Source: CAWDVK01 sp963805715 (lineage in GTDB: Bacteria; Actinomycetota; Actinomycetes; Streptosporangiales; Streptosporangiaceae). From it: a stretch of 64,000 nucleotides of DNA. Below the pieces are notes generated by a model. It did no database searches. It saw only the letters and a list, made by a program, of their open reading frames with translations, and had not been told where the DNA came from. Below, piece after piece: positions 34,006 to 42,450 of this stretch (within the stretch, counting starts at the first letter, position 1; the number at the start of each line of letters is the position of its first letter). A program made the translations under genes and the position numbers. The stretch covers positions 33,683-97,682 of the forward strand of contig CAWDVK010000012.1 of assembly GCA_963805715.1 (NCBI GenBank), given 5' to 3'.

Positions 34006-35061
34006 GTGACAAGCCGGCACAAGAGCTTTGGCAGTGACAATCATGCGGGTGCGCACCCGGCCATCATCGCGGCCCTGGCCGCGGCGAATGCTGGCGATGC
34101 GGTCGCCTACGGGGGCGATGCGCTGACAGCCGAGGTGCAGGAGTTCCTGCGTGCAGCCTTCGGTGCGCAGGATGCCGCCTTTGTCTTCAATGGCACCGGC
34201 GCGAATGTCCTCGGGCTCAGCCTCATGCTCCGTCCCTTCGAGGCGGTCATCTGCGCGGAATCATCCCACCTGAATGCGGACGAGTGCGGCGCAGCGGAGC
34301 GGATCCTGGGCAGCAAGCTGCTCCTGGTCGACGCCCCGGATGGCAAGCTGACACCCGGGCTCATCGCCAGCCGGCTGCAGGGCCGGGGTGATGAGCACCG
34401 GGTGCAGGCACGGGCTGTGGAACTCGCTCAGGCGACCGAGGTGGGCACCTGCTACACGCTGGCCGAGCTGGGCGCGATCCGGGATTTCTGCCGCGCGAAC
34501 GAGCTGCTGATCTACATCGACGGAGCCCGGCTGGCTAACGCCGCCGCGTACCTGGACTGCTCGCTGGCCGAGCTGGCGGCACACGCGGACGTCATCAGCT
34601 TCGGGGGCACCAAGAACGGGGCGGTGGGCGCCGAGGCCGTCCTGGTGATGAACGCGCGGCTGGCCGCGGAGCTGAAGTTCCAGCGCAAGCAGCTCATGCA
34701 GCTGGCATCGAAGATGCGGTTCCTCTCGGCCCAGTTCGCGGCACTGCTCGACGGCGACTTGTGGCTGCACAGCGCCCGCCACGCTAATGCCATGGCGCGA
34801 CGCCTGGCGGCCGGCCTCCAGCAGGTGCCCGGCATACGGCTGGCGTATCCCGTGCAGGCCAATGGCGTGTTCGCCGTCCTGCCCGGCGACCAGATCGCTG
34901 AGCTCAGGAAGTCCTGGAGCTTTCACGTCTGGGACGATGCCGGCCACAGCGAGAGTGTCACACGGTGGATGGCCGCATTCGATACGACCGAGGCGCACGT
35001 GGACGAGCTCATTGAGGCCATGCGGACGACATCACTGGTCGCGCACCGGGTCTCCGGCTAG
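34006..35061 (+). CDS. Low-specificity L-threonine aldolase
   Basis: 351 residues. The fold-type I PLP signature is clear: FGSDNHAGAHPAIIAAL at the start, YGGDALTAEVQ, an FNGTGANVL loop, the aldehyde-stacking His in ESSHLNADECGA, IYIDGARLANAA with the PLP Asp, and the Schiff-base lysine in SFGGTKNGAVG. It cleaves threonine to glycine and acetaldehyde. GTG 34006. No operon partner is visible. The downstream 283 bases hold two parS-like sites. Confidence 0.93.
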   Translation: MTSRHKSFGSDNHAGAHPAIIAALAAANAGDAVAYGGDALTAEVQEFLRAAFGAQDAAFVFNGTGANVLGLSLMLRPFEAVICAESSHLNADECGAAERILGSKLLLVDAPDGKLTPGLIASRLQGRGDEHRVQARAVELAQATEVGTCYTLAELGAIRDFCRANELLIYIDGARLANAAAYLDCSLAELAAHADVISFGGTKNGAVGAEAVLVMNARLAAELKFQRKQLMQLASKMRFLSAQFAALLDGDLWLHSARHANAMARRLAAGLQQVPGIRLAYPVQANGVFAVLPGDQIAELRKSWSFHVWDDAGHSESVTRWMAAFDTTEAHVDELIEAMRTTSLVAHRVSG

Positions 35062-35197
35062 ACCTGTGCTCCGCGGCGGGCGGACCAGAACGTATCCCGG
35101 CCCAATGCCGCGGGCCCCGTTGCCCCCGCCGCAGGGCCGTCACCGGGCAGCGGGCCGCAGAAGCGGCCCGGCGGCAGCAGGCCTGGCCGGACAGCCG

Positions 35198-35213
35198 TGT
35201 TTCACGTGAATCA
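35198..35213. promoter_or_regulatory. parS: parS-like site 1
   Basis: TGTTTCACGTGAATCA matches the parS consensus TGTTTCACGTGAAACA at 14 of 16 positions and lies 132 bases beyond the parB stop. Confidence 0.85.
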
Positions 35214-35331
35214 TCTGATGAGCGCACCCAGACCGGCAGGCAGTCCGCAGGCCTGAACAGGCGCTGCAGCCGGTCACCGAGCAGCCGGTCACCGGGGACG
35301 GCTCAGCCGGAGCCGCACCGGCCGGCGGCCA

Positions 35332-35347
35332 TGTTTCACGTGAATCA
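35332..35347. promoter_or_regulatory. parS: parS-like site 2, overlapping the parB stop codon
   Basis: A second TGTTTCACGTGAATCA, identical to site 1. Its last three bases are the parB stop codon on the minus strand, so the end of parB is fixed by the site. Confidence 0.88.
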
Positions 35348-36295
35348 TCCGTTGCGCGAGGGCACCAGGTCGGGCGAGATGCTCTTGACGATCCGCTCCA
35401 GGTCGTCCAGGGACGCGAACTCGACGACGATCTTCCCGCGGCGCTGTCCTAGCTCCACCTTGACTCTGGTATCGAAGACATCAGACAGCCGGTCGGCCAG
35501 ATCCTTGAGGGCGGGCGCGACCGGCTTCTTGCCCCTGGACTGCCGGGGGGCCTTGGCCGCCTGCGCGCCCATAGCGACGATTTCCTCGACCGCACGGACG
35601 GAAAGGCCCTCGGCCACGATCCGGTGCGCCAGCTGCTCCTGCGCGCCGGCGTCCTCGACCGACAGCAGCGCCCGTGCATGACCGGCACTCAGGACGCCGG
35701 CTGCGACTCGCTTCTGCACGGCGGCCGGGAGATTCAGCAGCCTGATGGTGTTGGAGATATGCGGCCGGGAACGGCCGATCTTGCGGGCCAGTTCCTCATG
35801 GGTCGCGGCGAAGTCATCCAGCAGCTGCTGATAGGCCGCTGCCTCCTCCAGCGGATTGAGCTCCTCACGATGGAGGTTCTCGATCAGGGCGTCGCGCAGC
35901 AGGTCGTCATCGGAGGTGTCCCGGACAATCGCCGGGATCGCGCTCAGCCCGGCCAGCTCGCCGGCCCGCCATCGCCGCTCGCCCATGATGATCTCGTAGC
36001 GGTCCGCGGCCGCCCGGCGGACCACCACGGGCTGCAGCAGGCCGACCTCGCGGATGGAGGCGGCCAGCTCGGCGAGGGCGTCCTCATCGAAGATCTGCCG
36101 CGGCTGCCGGGGGTTAGGGGACACCGAGGCCAGCGGCAGCTCGTCGAAGTAGGCGCCCGCAACGGCCGCCGGACGCGGTTCGGCCCTCCCTCCCGGGGCA
36201 GGCGGGCTATCGGCCGGGGCCACTGGGGCTTCGGCCGGGGCGGTGGGAATCAGCGCTCCGAGCCCTCTGCCGAGCCCACGCTTCGGTTGGGGCAT
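35345..36295 (-). CDS. parB: Chromosome partitioning protein ParB
   Basis: 316 residues. The start PKRGLGRGLGALIP is the ParB N-terminal ParA-stimulating region. Then come PRQIFDEDALAELAASIREVG, the CTP-binding GERRWRAGELAG, the HTH EELARKIGRSRPHISNTIRLL that reads parS, and a C-terminal dimer domain. It spreads from parS as a CTP-dependent clamp and drives origin segregation with ParA. I use the second of two adjacent ATGs because AAGGAG is then five bases away. It follows parA on the same strand with a 195-base gap. Confidence 0.96.
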   Translation of the reverse strand: MPQPKRGLGRGLGALIPTAPAEAPVAPADSPPAPGGRAEPRPAAVAGAYFDELPLASVSPNPRQPRQIFDEDALAELAASIREVGLLQPVVVRRAAADRYEIIMGERRWRAGELAGLSAIPAIVRDTSDDDLLRDALIENLHREELNPLEEAAAYQQLLDDFAATHEELARKIGRSRPHISNTIRLLNLPAAVQKRVAAGVLSAGHARALLSVEDAGAQEQLAHRIVAEGLSVRAVEEIVAMGAQAAKAPRQSRGKKPVAPALKDLADRLSDVFDTRVKVELGQRRGKIVVEFASLDDLERIVKSISPDLVPSRNG

Positions 36296-36490
36296 CATCT
36301 CTCCTTGCGGTTCTGCCGCTGGCGGGGTGCGGACGCGCCTGCTGATCCCCTGCTGTCCTGGATGGCCGGCCTCGCATGACCATCCTGCCAGCCGGGACAG
36401 GACACGCCGCCGCGATCACCGGCTGAGCTCCCGGCCGGGGCGTCCGATCCGCAGGGCAAGGATGCCGGCACCCCCGCGATCCCCCCCGGC

Positions 36491-38041
36491 CTACCCTGCC
36501 TGGGTGCGCGCATTGCGGTAGGCGATCTCCCTGGCGGCCTCCAGGTAGGCGAGTGCGCCTGTCGAGCCGGGGTCGTAGGTCATCACCGACTGGCCATAGC
36601 TCGGCGCCTCAGACACCCGGACGCTGCGGGGGATCACCGAGCTCAGCACGATCTCGCCGAAATGGTCGCGTACCTCGTCCGCTACCTGGGCGGCCAGCCG
36701 GGTCCTGGCGTCATACATCGTCAGCAGGATGGTGCTGACCGCGAGCCGCGGGTTCAGATGGCTCCGGACCAGCTCGACCGTGCGCAGCAACTGCTCGAGT
36801 CCCTCCAGGGCGTAGTACTCGCACTGAATCGGGATCAGCACCTCCGCCGCTGCGACCAGCGCATTGACCGTCAGCAGGCCGAGGGACGGAGGGCAGTCAA
36901 TCAGGATGTAGTCCAGGCTCGACTCGTCATAGGCGGTGACCGCGCGGGCCAGCCGGGACTCGCGTGCCACCAGCGGCACTAGCTCGATCTCCGCGCCAGC
37001 CAGGTCAATGGTCGCCGGGACGCAGTACAGCTGGGGATAGCCGCGCACCACCTGGACGACACCGGCCAGCTCCTGCCCGTCGACGACCACGTCGTAGACC
37101 GACGGGACTCCCGAGTGATGGTCGATATCCAGTGCCGTTGACGCGTTCCCCTGCGGGTCCAGGTCGATCACCAGGACCCTTGCGCCGTGCATGGCCAGGC
37201 TGGCGGCCAGGTTCACGGACGTGGTGGTCTTGCCCACGCCGCCCTTCTGGTTAGCGATCGTGATGATCCGGCAGGAGCCCGGCTTCGGCCAGCTCTGGCC
37301 ACCCGACCTCGCCACGACGGCAGCCTGCGCGGCTCTCGCGATTGGCGTGTCGGCCGCAGCATCCGGCATAGCGGGAATCACCACGTCATCCTCACTCTCG
37401 GCCAGCCCTGTGCCATCCGGGCCCACTTCAGTATCTGTCCCCGGACCCGTGCCGTCACGCCGTATCGCGCTCTGGCCCGAAAGGTCTCTCCCGGAGGAAT
37501 CCGGGAGCCCTGATCCGCGGCCCGGCTCACCGGGCCAGCCCACCCCGCCGCCACGCATCGCAGCCGCAGGTTGCCGCTGCCCGGCCGGGGCCTCTGGCCC
37601 CGCGTCCCCGGGCCGCCCCTGCCCGGGCGAGGGTTCGGGCCCTACGACAGGCCCGGCCGGGGCCTCTGGCCCGGGCGCAGGCGCCGCTGCCGGGGCCGAC
37701 CCGGAACCCAGCACGGTTTCACGTGAAACGCCGGCCAGAGCCGCCCGCATCCGCTGAGGCCCACGGCCTTCCCTGGCATCCGCATCGGCTGCGGGAGCTG
37801 CGGGCGGGACATCCGGCTTGTCGGCGGACGGCTCACTGCCCGCCGCGGGGCCTGCCTCGCCGGGCCATCCTGCGCCGCCCGGAACGAAGCCGGGAGCCGG
37901 TGCCGCAGCAGGCCGGTCGCCATGGCCAGACCGCTCGGCCGGCCAGCCCAGCGGGACCGCCCTGGCCGCACTCGGCGAGTATCCCGGCTGCGGCCTGCCC
38001 GGCTCGTCGGGCCAGCCGAGGCCAGCCGAGGCAGTGATCAT
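36491..38041 (-). CDS. parA: Chromosome partitioning ATPase ParA with long N-terminal extension
   Basis: 516 residues. The ATPase begins near residue 258 with RIITIANQKGGVGKTTTSVN (deviant Walker A with the signature lysine), followed by VIDLDPQGNAS, DYILIDCPPSLGLL and QCEYYALEGLEQLL. The first 250 residues are Pro/Gly/Ala-rich with repeated GWPxEPG-like pieces and are probably disordered. The extension is encoded partly by a parS-like site giving VSRETV. ParA forms a DNA-bound gradient that pulls ParB-parS complexes. Actinobacterial ParAs often have such an extension, but this is long. The start ATG is uncertain. Confidence 0.94.
   Translation of the reverse strand: MITASAGLGWPDEPGRPQPGYSPSAARAVPLGWPAERSGHGDRPAAAPAPGFVPGGAGWPGEAGPAAGSEPSADKPDVPPAAPAADADAREGRGPQRMRAALAGVSRETVLGSGSAPAAAPAPGPEAPAGPVVGPEPSPGQGRPGDAGPEAPAGQRQPAAAMRGGGVGWPGEPGRGSGLPDSSGRDLSGQSAIRRDGTGPGTDTEVGPDGTGLAESEDDVVIPAMPDAAADTPIARAAQAAVVARSGGQSWPKPGSCRIITIANQKGGVGKTTTSVNLAASLAMHGARVLVIDLDPQGNASTALDIDHHSGVPSVYDVVVDGQELAGVVQVVRGYPQLYCVPATIDLAGAEIELVPLVARESRLARAVTAYDESSLDYILIDCPPSLGLLTVNALVAAAEVLIPIQCEYYALEGLEQLLRTVELVRSHLNPRLAVSTILLTMYDARTRLAAQVADEVRDHFGEIVLSSVIPRSVRVSEAPSYGQSVMTYDPGSTGALAYLEAAREIAYRNARTQAG
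37715..37730. promoter_or_regulatory. parS: parS site 3 inside parA
   Basis: GGTTTCACGTGAAACG contains the perfect 14-base palindrome GTTTCACGTGAAAC at its centre. It lies in the coding sequence for the ParA extension, encoding VSRET on the minus strand, and is closer to consensus than the two sites near parB. Confidence 0.92.
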
Positions 38042-38249
38042 CCTCCGTGCCTCCTCGTCCCGTCATGCCGACGCCCGCCGTAACCGCGCACGCTCCGCAC
38101 CCCTCCCGGCACATCTCGTCCTAGCACCCCGCCGAGTGCCTCTCTGTGCGGCCAGAGCTCCTGGCAATCGCCTCTTGCGCAGCTTGGCCCGGCCGCAGGT
38201 GACGAAGGCAACGACGTCCTCCCGTGCCAGCGCATCACGGTGCCGCCAG

Positions 38250-39074
38250 CTAGTGCCGGCCCTCGTCGCGAACCGTACCGCCGGAGTGCCCTCGCGGCGC
38301 TCGCCCCCGACCGGCGGCGGCTCGCCGGCTCCCGGCGCGGCCCGTAGCGCGGTCGGCGGCTCGGCCTGTCACCCGGCGCCGTGCCGACGGCAGCCGCTCC
38401 GGCCGGCTACTGACCATCCGGACGACCGTCACAGCCGGAATGACAGTACCGCTGCCAGCCGTGACGACAGACACGTCGCGAAAACCCAGCCGCCGCAGCA
38501 CCGGCTGCGCCCTGGCCACCTCAGCCTGCGCGCTCTGGCCCTTGATGGCGAGCACGACGCCTCCTGGCCGCACCAGGGCCGCGGCCAGGCCAGCCAGCCG
38601 ATCCAGCGGGGCAACGGCTCGCGCGGTCACCACGTCCGCCGTCAGCTCGCCGGCCAGTTCCTCGGCCCGCCCCCGCAGCACGGTGACGTTGTCCAGGCCC
38701 AGGATCTGCACGCACTCCAGGAGGAAGGCGACTCGCCTGGCCATCGGCTCCAGCAGCGTCAGCCGGGCGTCAGGCCTGAGGATCGCGAGCACGATGCCCG
38801 GCAGCCCCGCTCCAGAGCCCACATCGATGACCGTGCCATCCCGCGGGATCAGCTCGGCCACCGCCGCGCAGTTGAGGATGTGCCGCTCCCAGATCCGTCC
38901 GGTCTCCGCCGGGCCGATCAGCCCGCGCTCGGCAGCTGCGCCAGCCAGCAGGGCCGCATACCGCTGGGCTGCAGGCAGCGCACTGCCGAAGACGGTACGG
39001 GCCCTCGCAAGTTCCGCGCCCGCCGGCGCCAGCCCCGGCTCCGGGGAGGCGATCTCTCCTGCCTCCGGAACCAA
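38250..39074 (-). CDS. rsmG: 16S rRNA (guanine(527)-N7)-methyltransferase RsmG
   Basis: 274 residues. It has the RsmG pattern RIWERHILNCAAVAELIP, the SAM-binding VIDVGSGAGLPGIVLAIL, LLEPMARRVAFL and TARAVAPLDRLAGLA. It methylates G527 of 16S rRNA. The C-terminal 45 residues are an Arg/Ala-rich tail not needed by the family. The longest frame starts at TTG 39074, three bases after the jag stop, and a clear ribosome site is not visible, so coupling to jag is likely. The parA start is 208 bases further along. No gene is seen between. Confidence 0.94.
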   Translation of the reverse strand: MVPEAGEIASPEPGLAPAGAELARARTVFGSALPAAQRYAALLAGAAAERGLIGPAETGRIWERHILNCAAVAELIPRDGTVIDVGSGAGLPGIVLAILRPDARLTLLEPMARRVAFLLECVQILGLDNVTVLRGRAEELAGELTADVVTARAVAPLDRLAGLAAALVRPGGVVLAIKGQSAQAEVARAQPVLRRLGFRDVSVVTAGSGTVIPAVTVVRMVSSRPERLPSARRRVTGRAADRATGRAGSRRAAAGRGRAPRGHSGGTVRDEGRH

Positions 39075-39077
39075 CTC

Positions 39078-39746
39078 TCAGCCAGCCGGCAGGACGATTA
39101 CCCGCCGGTCCGGCTCCTCGCCTTCCGACTCGCTGCGCAAGCCGGCCGCAGCCACCGCATCGTGCACGACCTTCCGCTCAAAGGGATTCATCGCCCACAG
39201 CTTCTTGGCCTCGCCGGTCCGCTTGACCTCTTCGGCCGCATCCCGGCCCGCCTCTGCCAGCTCGGCCCGGCGGCGCTGCCGGTATCCGCTGATATCCAGC
39301 ATGATCCTGGTTCGGGTACCCGTCTGCCGGTGCACCGCGAGCCGAGTCAGCTCCTGCAGGGCCTCCAGTACCTCGCCCCGCGAGCCCACCAGCTCCTCCA
39401 GGGTGGCTCCGACGACGGACACCACCGCCCGATCGCCCTCGACGTCCATATCGATGTCACCGTCAAGATCTGCGACATCCAGCAAGCCCTCGATGTAATC
39501 GGCCGCTATCTCGCCCTCAAGCTCCAGATCAGCCACGCTCCGGCTGCCCTCGTCGCTGTCGGCCTCCGCCGTCTCTGCCGTGTCGTCTCCGGCATCGGCA
39601 TCCGCGGCGTCTCCGGCAACCGGGCCGTCGTCGATATCCGCGGCATCGTCGAGCTCACTGGCATCCCCGGCCGACTCCAGCAGATCCTGATCCTGCTCAG
39701 CCGTGCCGGAATCCGGCTCCGCTACCGCGTTATCCCCTTGGCTCAA
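39078..39746 (-). CDS. jag: Jag/KhpB-like RNA-binding protein (R3H and KH domains)
   Basis: 222 residues from TTG 39746, chosen because GGAGG lies seven bases upstream. Earlier codons sit in the yidC tail. The first 75 residues are acidic and disordered. The KH-like domain follows (GDIDMDVEGDRAVVSVVG, VGSRGEVLEALQELTRLAV), then an R3H domain (ERKVVHDAVAAAGLRSESEG). It binds RNA and, with KhpA, affects cell shape in other bacteria. It is between yidC and rsmG, the universal order at bacterial origins. Confidence 0.92.
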   Translation of the reverse strand: MSQGDNAVAEPDSGTAEQDQDLLESAGDASELDDAADIDDGPVAGDAADADAGDDTAETAEADSDEGSRSVADLELEGEIAADYIEGLLDVADLDGDIDMDVEGDRAVVSVVGATLEELVGSRGEVLEALQELTRLAVHRQTGTRTRIMLDISGYRQRRRAELAEAGRDAAEEVKRTGEAKKLWAMNPFERKVVHDAVAAAGLRSESEGEEPDRRVIVLPAG

Positions 39747-41127
39747 CGCAAGGCCTCCTACGACGCATGTTCCGTGCCGACCGGTTACTCCCGCAGGGCA
39801 GGGAGCCACCTGCCGGAATCAGTAATCTAGCGCTTGCCGGACCGCTTGCTGCGCGACTGGCGCTGCGGCTGCTGCCTGACGAGCTTAACCTCGGGCTGAA
39901 CGGGCTCGGGTGCAGGCTCGGAACGGCCCTTGCCGATCCGGCGCCGCAAGCCGCCCCCGCTGGAGCCGCTGCTCGCTGACGCCCCGTTGGCGGCCGGTTT
40001 CCCGCCGCCCTGCCGGGAGCCGCCCGTGGCCGAGCCCTCCGCGCCCGATCCCCCGGTAGCCGATCCTGCCGGCTTCGATCCTGCCGGCTTCGATCCTGCC
40101 GGCTTCGATCCTGCCGGCTTCGATCCTGCCGGCTTCGGGCTGCCGGCTTCGGGGCTGCCGGCTTCGCGCCGTTGGGGCTGACGGCGCCGGCCGCCCCGCC
40201 TCCGGACGCAGCCGTGCCCTCCGCGCGGCCCGCCGCGGCGCTGCGCAGCGCGCGGCTGAACCGCGAGCCGCCCGACCCGGTGAGCGCCGGCGAGGCAGAG
40301 CTGGACACGACCGTGCCGGGGACCGTCCCGGCGCCGGCCGCCGCGGTGGCTCCGGTGACCGGGTACCGGCGCAGCAGCACGTACTGCTGGCCGAGGGTCC
40401 AGATGTTCGTCGTCACCCAGTACAGGACCAGTCCGAACGGCCAGTACAAGCCGGTCAGGGCGAACAACGGCATGATGTACATCATCATCTTCTGGGACTG
40501 GCCCATCGGATTGTCCGGCGTTGCGGACGGCATCATGCCGCGCTTCTGGCTCTGGCGCATGGTCAGGAACGTGGTCACCATGCTGACGACGACCGCCAGC
40601 ACGATGACGATCTTGGCGTGCAGCGGCACGTTGGCAGAGCCGGTGAACAGCACCTTGTCCGCCACCGAGGCGCCAAAGATCCTGGCCTGCTTAGCGTTCT
40701 GCACCAGTGTCAGCGGCAGGCCGTACTTGGGTACCTGGCCAGGCTTCCACTCGGCGATCGCCCGCAGCACGCTGAACAGGGCGAAGAACAAGGGAAGCTG
40801 TGCTACCACCGGGAGGCAGCCCATCAGCGGGTTAACACCCGCCTCCTGGTAGAGCTTCATCATCTCCTGGTTGAGCGTCTGCTTGTCGTTCTTGTACTTC
40901 TTCCGCAGCGCCGTCATCTGCGGCTGCAGCGAGGTCATGGCGCGCGTGGTGTGCATCTGCTTGATGAACAGCGGCACCATGATCAGCCGCATCGCGACGA
41001 CCAGGATGATGATGGTGAGCGCCCAGGTCCATCCGCTGGTGGGGCCGAGCAGCGGGCTGAGCACGTTGTAGATGCGCGTCACCACCCAGGCGACCGCGTC
41101 GTACAAGACGTCCAGTGGATTACCCAC
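39730..41127 (-). CDS. yidC: Membrane protein insertase YidC, C-terminal tail out of frame
   Basis: The YidC core is intact: VLSPLLGPTSGWTWALTII, the conserved Arg in TM1 (VVAMRLIMVPLF), QPQMTALRKKYKNDKQTLNQ, GVNPLMGCLPVVAQLPLFFA and ALTGLYWPFGLVLYWVT. It inserts membrane proteins. After SPNGAKPAAPKPAA the frame turns to SRQDR repeats and an unrelated tail ending at 39730. In the adjacent frame the same DNA gives SKPAG repeats and the expected basic YidC end (PEVKLVRQQPQRQSRSKR), stopping at 39827. One G is missing in a 14-base repeat unit at 40137-40150, where its neighbour has 15. Repair gives 433 residues. Confidence 0.94.
   Translation of the reverse strand: MGNPLDVLYDAVAWVVTRIYNVLSPLLGPTSGWTWALTIIILVVAMRLIMVPLFIKQMHTTRAMTSLQPQMTALRKKYKNDKQTLNQEMMKLYQEAGVNPLMGCLPVVAQLPLFFALFSVLRAIAEWKPGQVPKYGLPLTLVQNAKQARIFGASVADKVLFTGSANVPLHAKIVIVLAVVVSMVTTFLTMRQSQKRGMMPSATPDNPMGQSQKMMMYIMPLFALTGLYWPFGLVLYWVTTNIWTLGQQYVLLRRYPVTGATAAAGAGTVPGTVVSSSASPALTGSGGSRFSRALRSAAAGRAEGTAASGGGAAGAVSPNGAKPAAPKPAARSRQDRSRQDRSRQDRSRQDRSRQDRLPGDRARRARPRAAPGRAAGNRPPTGRQRAAAPAGAACGAGSARAVPSLHPSPFSPRLSSSGSSRSASRAASGPASARLLIPAGGSLPCGSNRSARNMRRRRPCVEPRG
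40062..40165 (-). repeat. 15-base repeat array in yidC containing one 14-base unit
   Basis: Five exact copies of GATCCTGCCGGCTTC (40062-40136) are followed by a 14-base unit starting GGG (40137-40150) and a 15-base unit starting GGGG (40151-40165). The short unit changes the reading frame of yidC. Confidence 0.92.
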
Positions 41128-41596
41128 GTGCTAGCTCCCTCGTGCTCCGACCAGCCAGGTCTGTGCTTGTCGGCCCGGTATCGTGCGGCTCAGTATCGTG
41201 CGGCCAAGTATCGTGCGGCCCGGTGCTCTGCGGCGCTGTGGCCCCGGGCGCTCCTGGCGCGGTCGCGCCGGGCCTGGCGCCAGCTCGGATCCCCTCAGCA
41301 TGCCCCGCGGGCTCGCCAGGCCGCTCCGCCTGGCGCGGCGGTACGGGATCCAGCCCGCCCGGGTGGAATGGATGGCAGCGGCTCAGCCGGCGGACCGCCA
41401 GCCAGCTGCCGCGCGCGGCGCCATGCACCTGGACGGCCTCCAGCGCGTAGGCGCTGCAGGACGGGTAGAAGCGGCAGCGCGGGCCGAGCAGCGGGCTGAT
41501 GAAGCGCCGGTACCCTGTCAGCAGGTACAGGAGCAGCACGGCAACCGGCGTCGGCCTGCCTGCAGGCCGCCCATCAGCCCTGCCCGTTACCGGCAC
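41120..41596 (-). CDS. yidD: Membrane protein insertion efficiency factor YidD
   Basis: 158 residues. The YidD core of about 75 residues is complete: VLLLYLLTGYRRFISPLLG, PRCRFYPSCSAYALEAVQ with its cysteines, and RRLSRCHPFHPGGLDPVP. The last 65 residues are an added low-complexity tail with PHDT repeats. It assists YidC. The stop overlaps the yidC start by eight bases and the start overlaps the rnpA end by ten, so rnpA-yidD-yidC are translationally coupled. Confidence 0.94.
   Translation of the reverse strand: MPVTGRADGRPAGRPTPVAVLLLYLLTGYRRFISPLLGPRCRFYPSCSAYALEAVQVHGAARGSWLAVRRLSRCHPFHPGGLDPVPPRQAERPGEPAGHAEGIRAGARPGATAPGAPGATAPQSTGPHDTWPHDTEPHDTGPTSTDLAGRSTRELARG
41178..41222 (-). repeat. 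Three 15-base repeats in the yidD tail
   Basis: Three units beginning GTATCGTGCGGC encode the PHDT repeats near the C-terminus. In frame, with slight divergence in the last three bases of each. Confidence 0.85.
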
Positions 41597-41952
41597 TGTG
41601 GTGCCCCGCCCTGCCGCCGAGTCAGCTTTCGGATTACCAGGTCAAGTTCGGCGGCGAGCTCCGCCTGGCGTGAAGTCGCGGCGCGTGGATTAGCCCGCAC
41701 TACAAGCAGGCTACCTCCGGGAAGCGATGGCAGATACCCGCGGGCCAGATGACGAAGCTGGCGCCGGACCCGGTTTCGTGCCACGGCCGGGCCGACAGCC
41801 CGGCTCACGATGAATCCCACCCTGGCTGGCTCAGTGGCACCCGGCCTGAGCAGCAGGTGCCCGGACAGGAGCGGCCTGCCCGCCCTGGCGCCGCCGCGGA
41901 CCGCCGCCGAGAAGTCCTCACGACGCCGCATTCGCGCGGTGGCGGGCAGCAT
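41587..41952 (-). CDS. rnpA: Ribonuclease P protein component
   Basis: 121 residues from ATG 41952, which begins MLPATARMRRREDFSAAV as in most homologues. The longer frame to 41997 lacks family similarity. The RNR motif region AVARNRVRRQLRHLAR binds precursor tRNA. VGFIVSRAVG and GGSLLVVRANPRAA complete the fold. It supports the RNase P RNA in 5' tRNA maturation. Between rpmH and yidD. Confidence 0.95.
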   Translation of the reverse strand: MLPATARMRRREDFSAAVRGGARAGRPLLSGHLLLRPGATEPARVGFIVSRAVGPAVARNRVRRQLRHLARGYLPSLPGGSLLVVRANPRAATSRQAELAAELDLVIRKLTRRQGGAPQCR

Positions 41953-41997
41953 CACACCGCATTCCCGCTGCCGCTCACACCGATACCGGGCCGGCAA

Positions 41998-42135
41998 TCA
42001 GACGCTGACGCGCGCCCGGCCCTTACGGCGCCTGGCCGCCAGCACGGCCCGGCCGGCCCGGGTGCGCATGCGCAGCCGGAAGCCATGCGTCTTGGCACGA
42101 CGGCGGTTGTTCGGCTGAAACGTGCGCTTGCTCAC
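41998..42135 (-). CDS. rpmH: 50S ribosomal protein L34
   Basis: 45 residues, SKRTFQPNNRRRAKTHGFRL then RTRAGRAVLAARRRKGRARV, the full L34. GTG 42135 has TGGAG six bases upstream. First gene of the rpmH-rnpA-yidD-yidC-jag-rsmG run, divergent from dnaA. Confidence 0.97.
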   Translation of the reverse strand: MSKRTFQPNNRRRAKTHGFRLRMRTRAGRAVLAARRRKGRARVSV

Positions 42136-42225
42136 TGGAACTCCAGATGCGGCGGCTGAGAAAGACAGTATTCCCGATCGGCATGAGACCGTGCTTAAGC
42201 CACACCGGGGTAACCGGACCAAGTA

Positions 42226-42255
42226 ACGTTACGCGGCCCCGGCCGGGTTGGTCAA
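42226..42255 (-). promoter_or_regulatory. Possible rpmH promoter
   Basis: On the minus strand TTGACC (42255-42250) is followed after 18 bases by TAACGT (42231-42226), about 90 bases upstream of rpmH. The -10 lies in a perfect GTAACGTTAC palindrome (42223-42232). Assignment by eye only. Confidence 0.4.
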
Positions 42256-42289
42256 ACCAGGGCCCGCATCCGCTGGCACGGCCCTAGGC

Positions 42290-42408
42290 TGTGGATACTG
42301 ATCCCGGCCCGGGCCCGCGCCGGTCTATGATCACCGGGGTCCTGGTCACCGGCGCCCGCGGGGTGGCCAGCCACGGCGCGTACTGCAACGTGCACATGCT
42401 GTGGAAAA
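42290..42408. promoter_or_regulatory. DnaA-box-like sites upstream of dnaA
   Basis: TGTGGATAC at 42290-42298 and TGTGGAAAA at 42400-42408 each differ from TGTGGATAA by one base. They lie in the 315-base rpmH-dnaA gap, which otherwise holds the rpmH promoter region and no gene. They fit DnaA autoregulation. Confidence 0.5.
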
Positions 42409-42450
42409 ACCTGTTGATCACATGTGGGGGCGCGAGGTGAGCGGCTAGTG

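Noticed and set aside
39730..39826. The unusual yidC C-terminus as a new functional domain
   Set aside because: The adjacent frame encodes the expected basic YidC end, so this tail is more simply a frameshift product.
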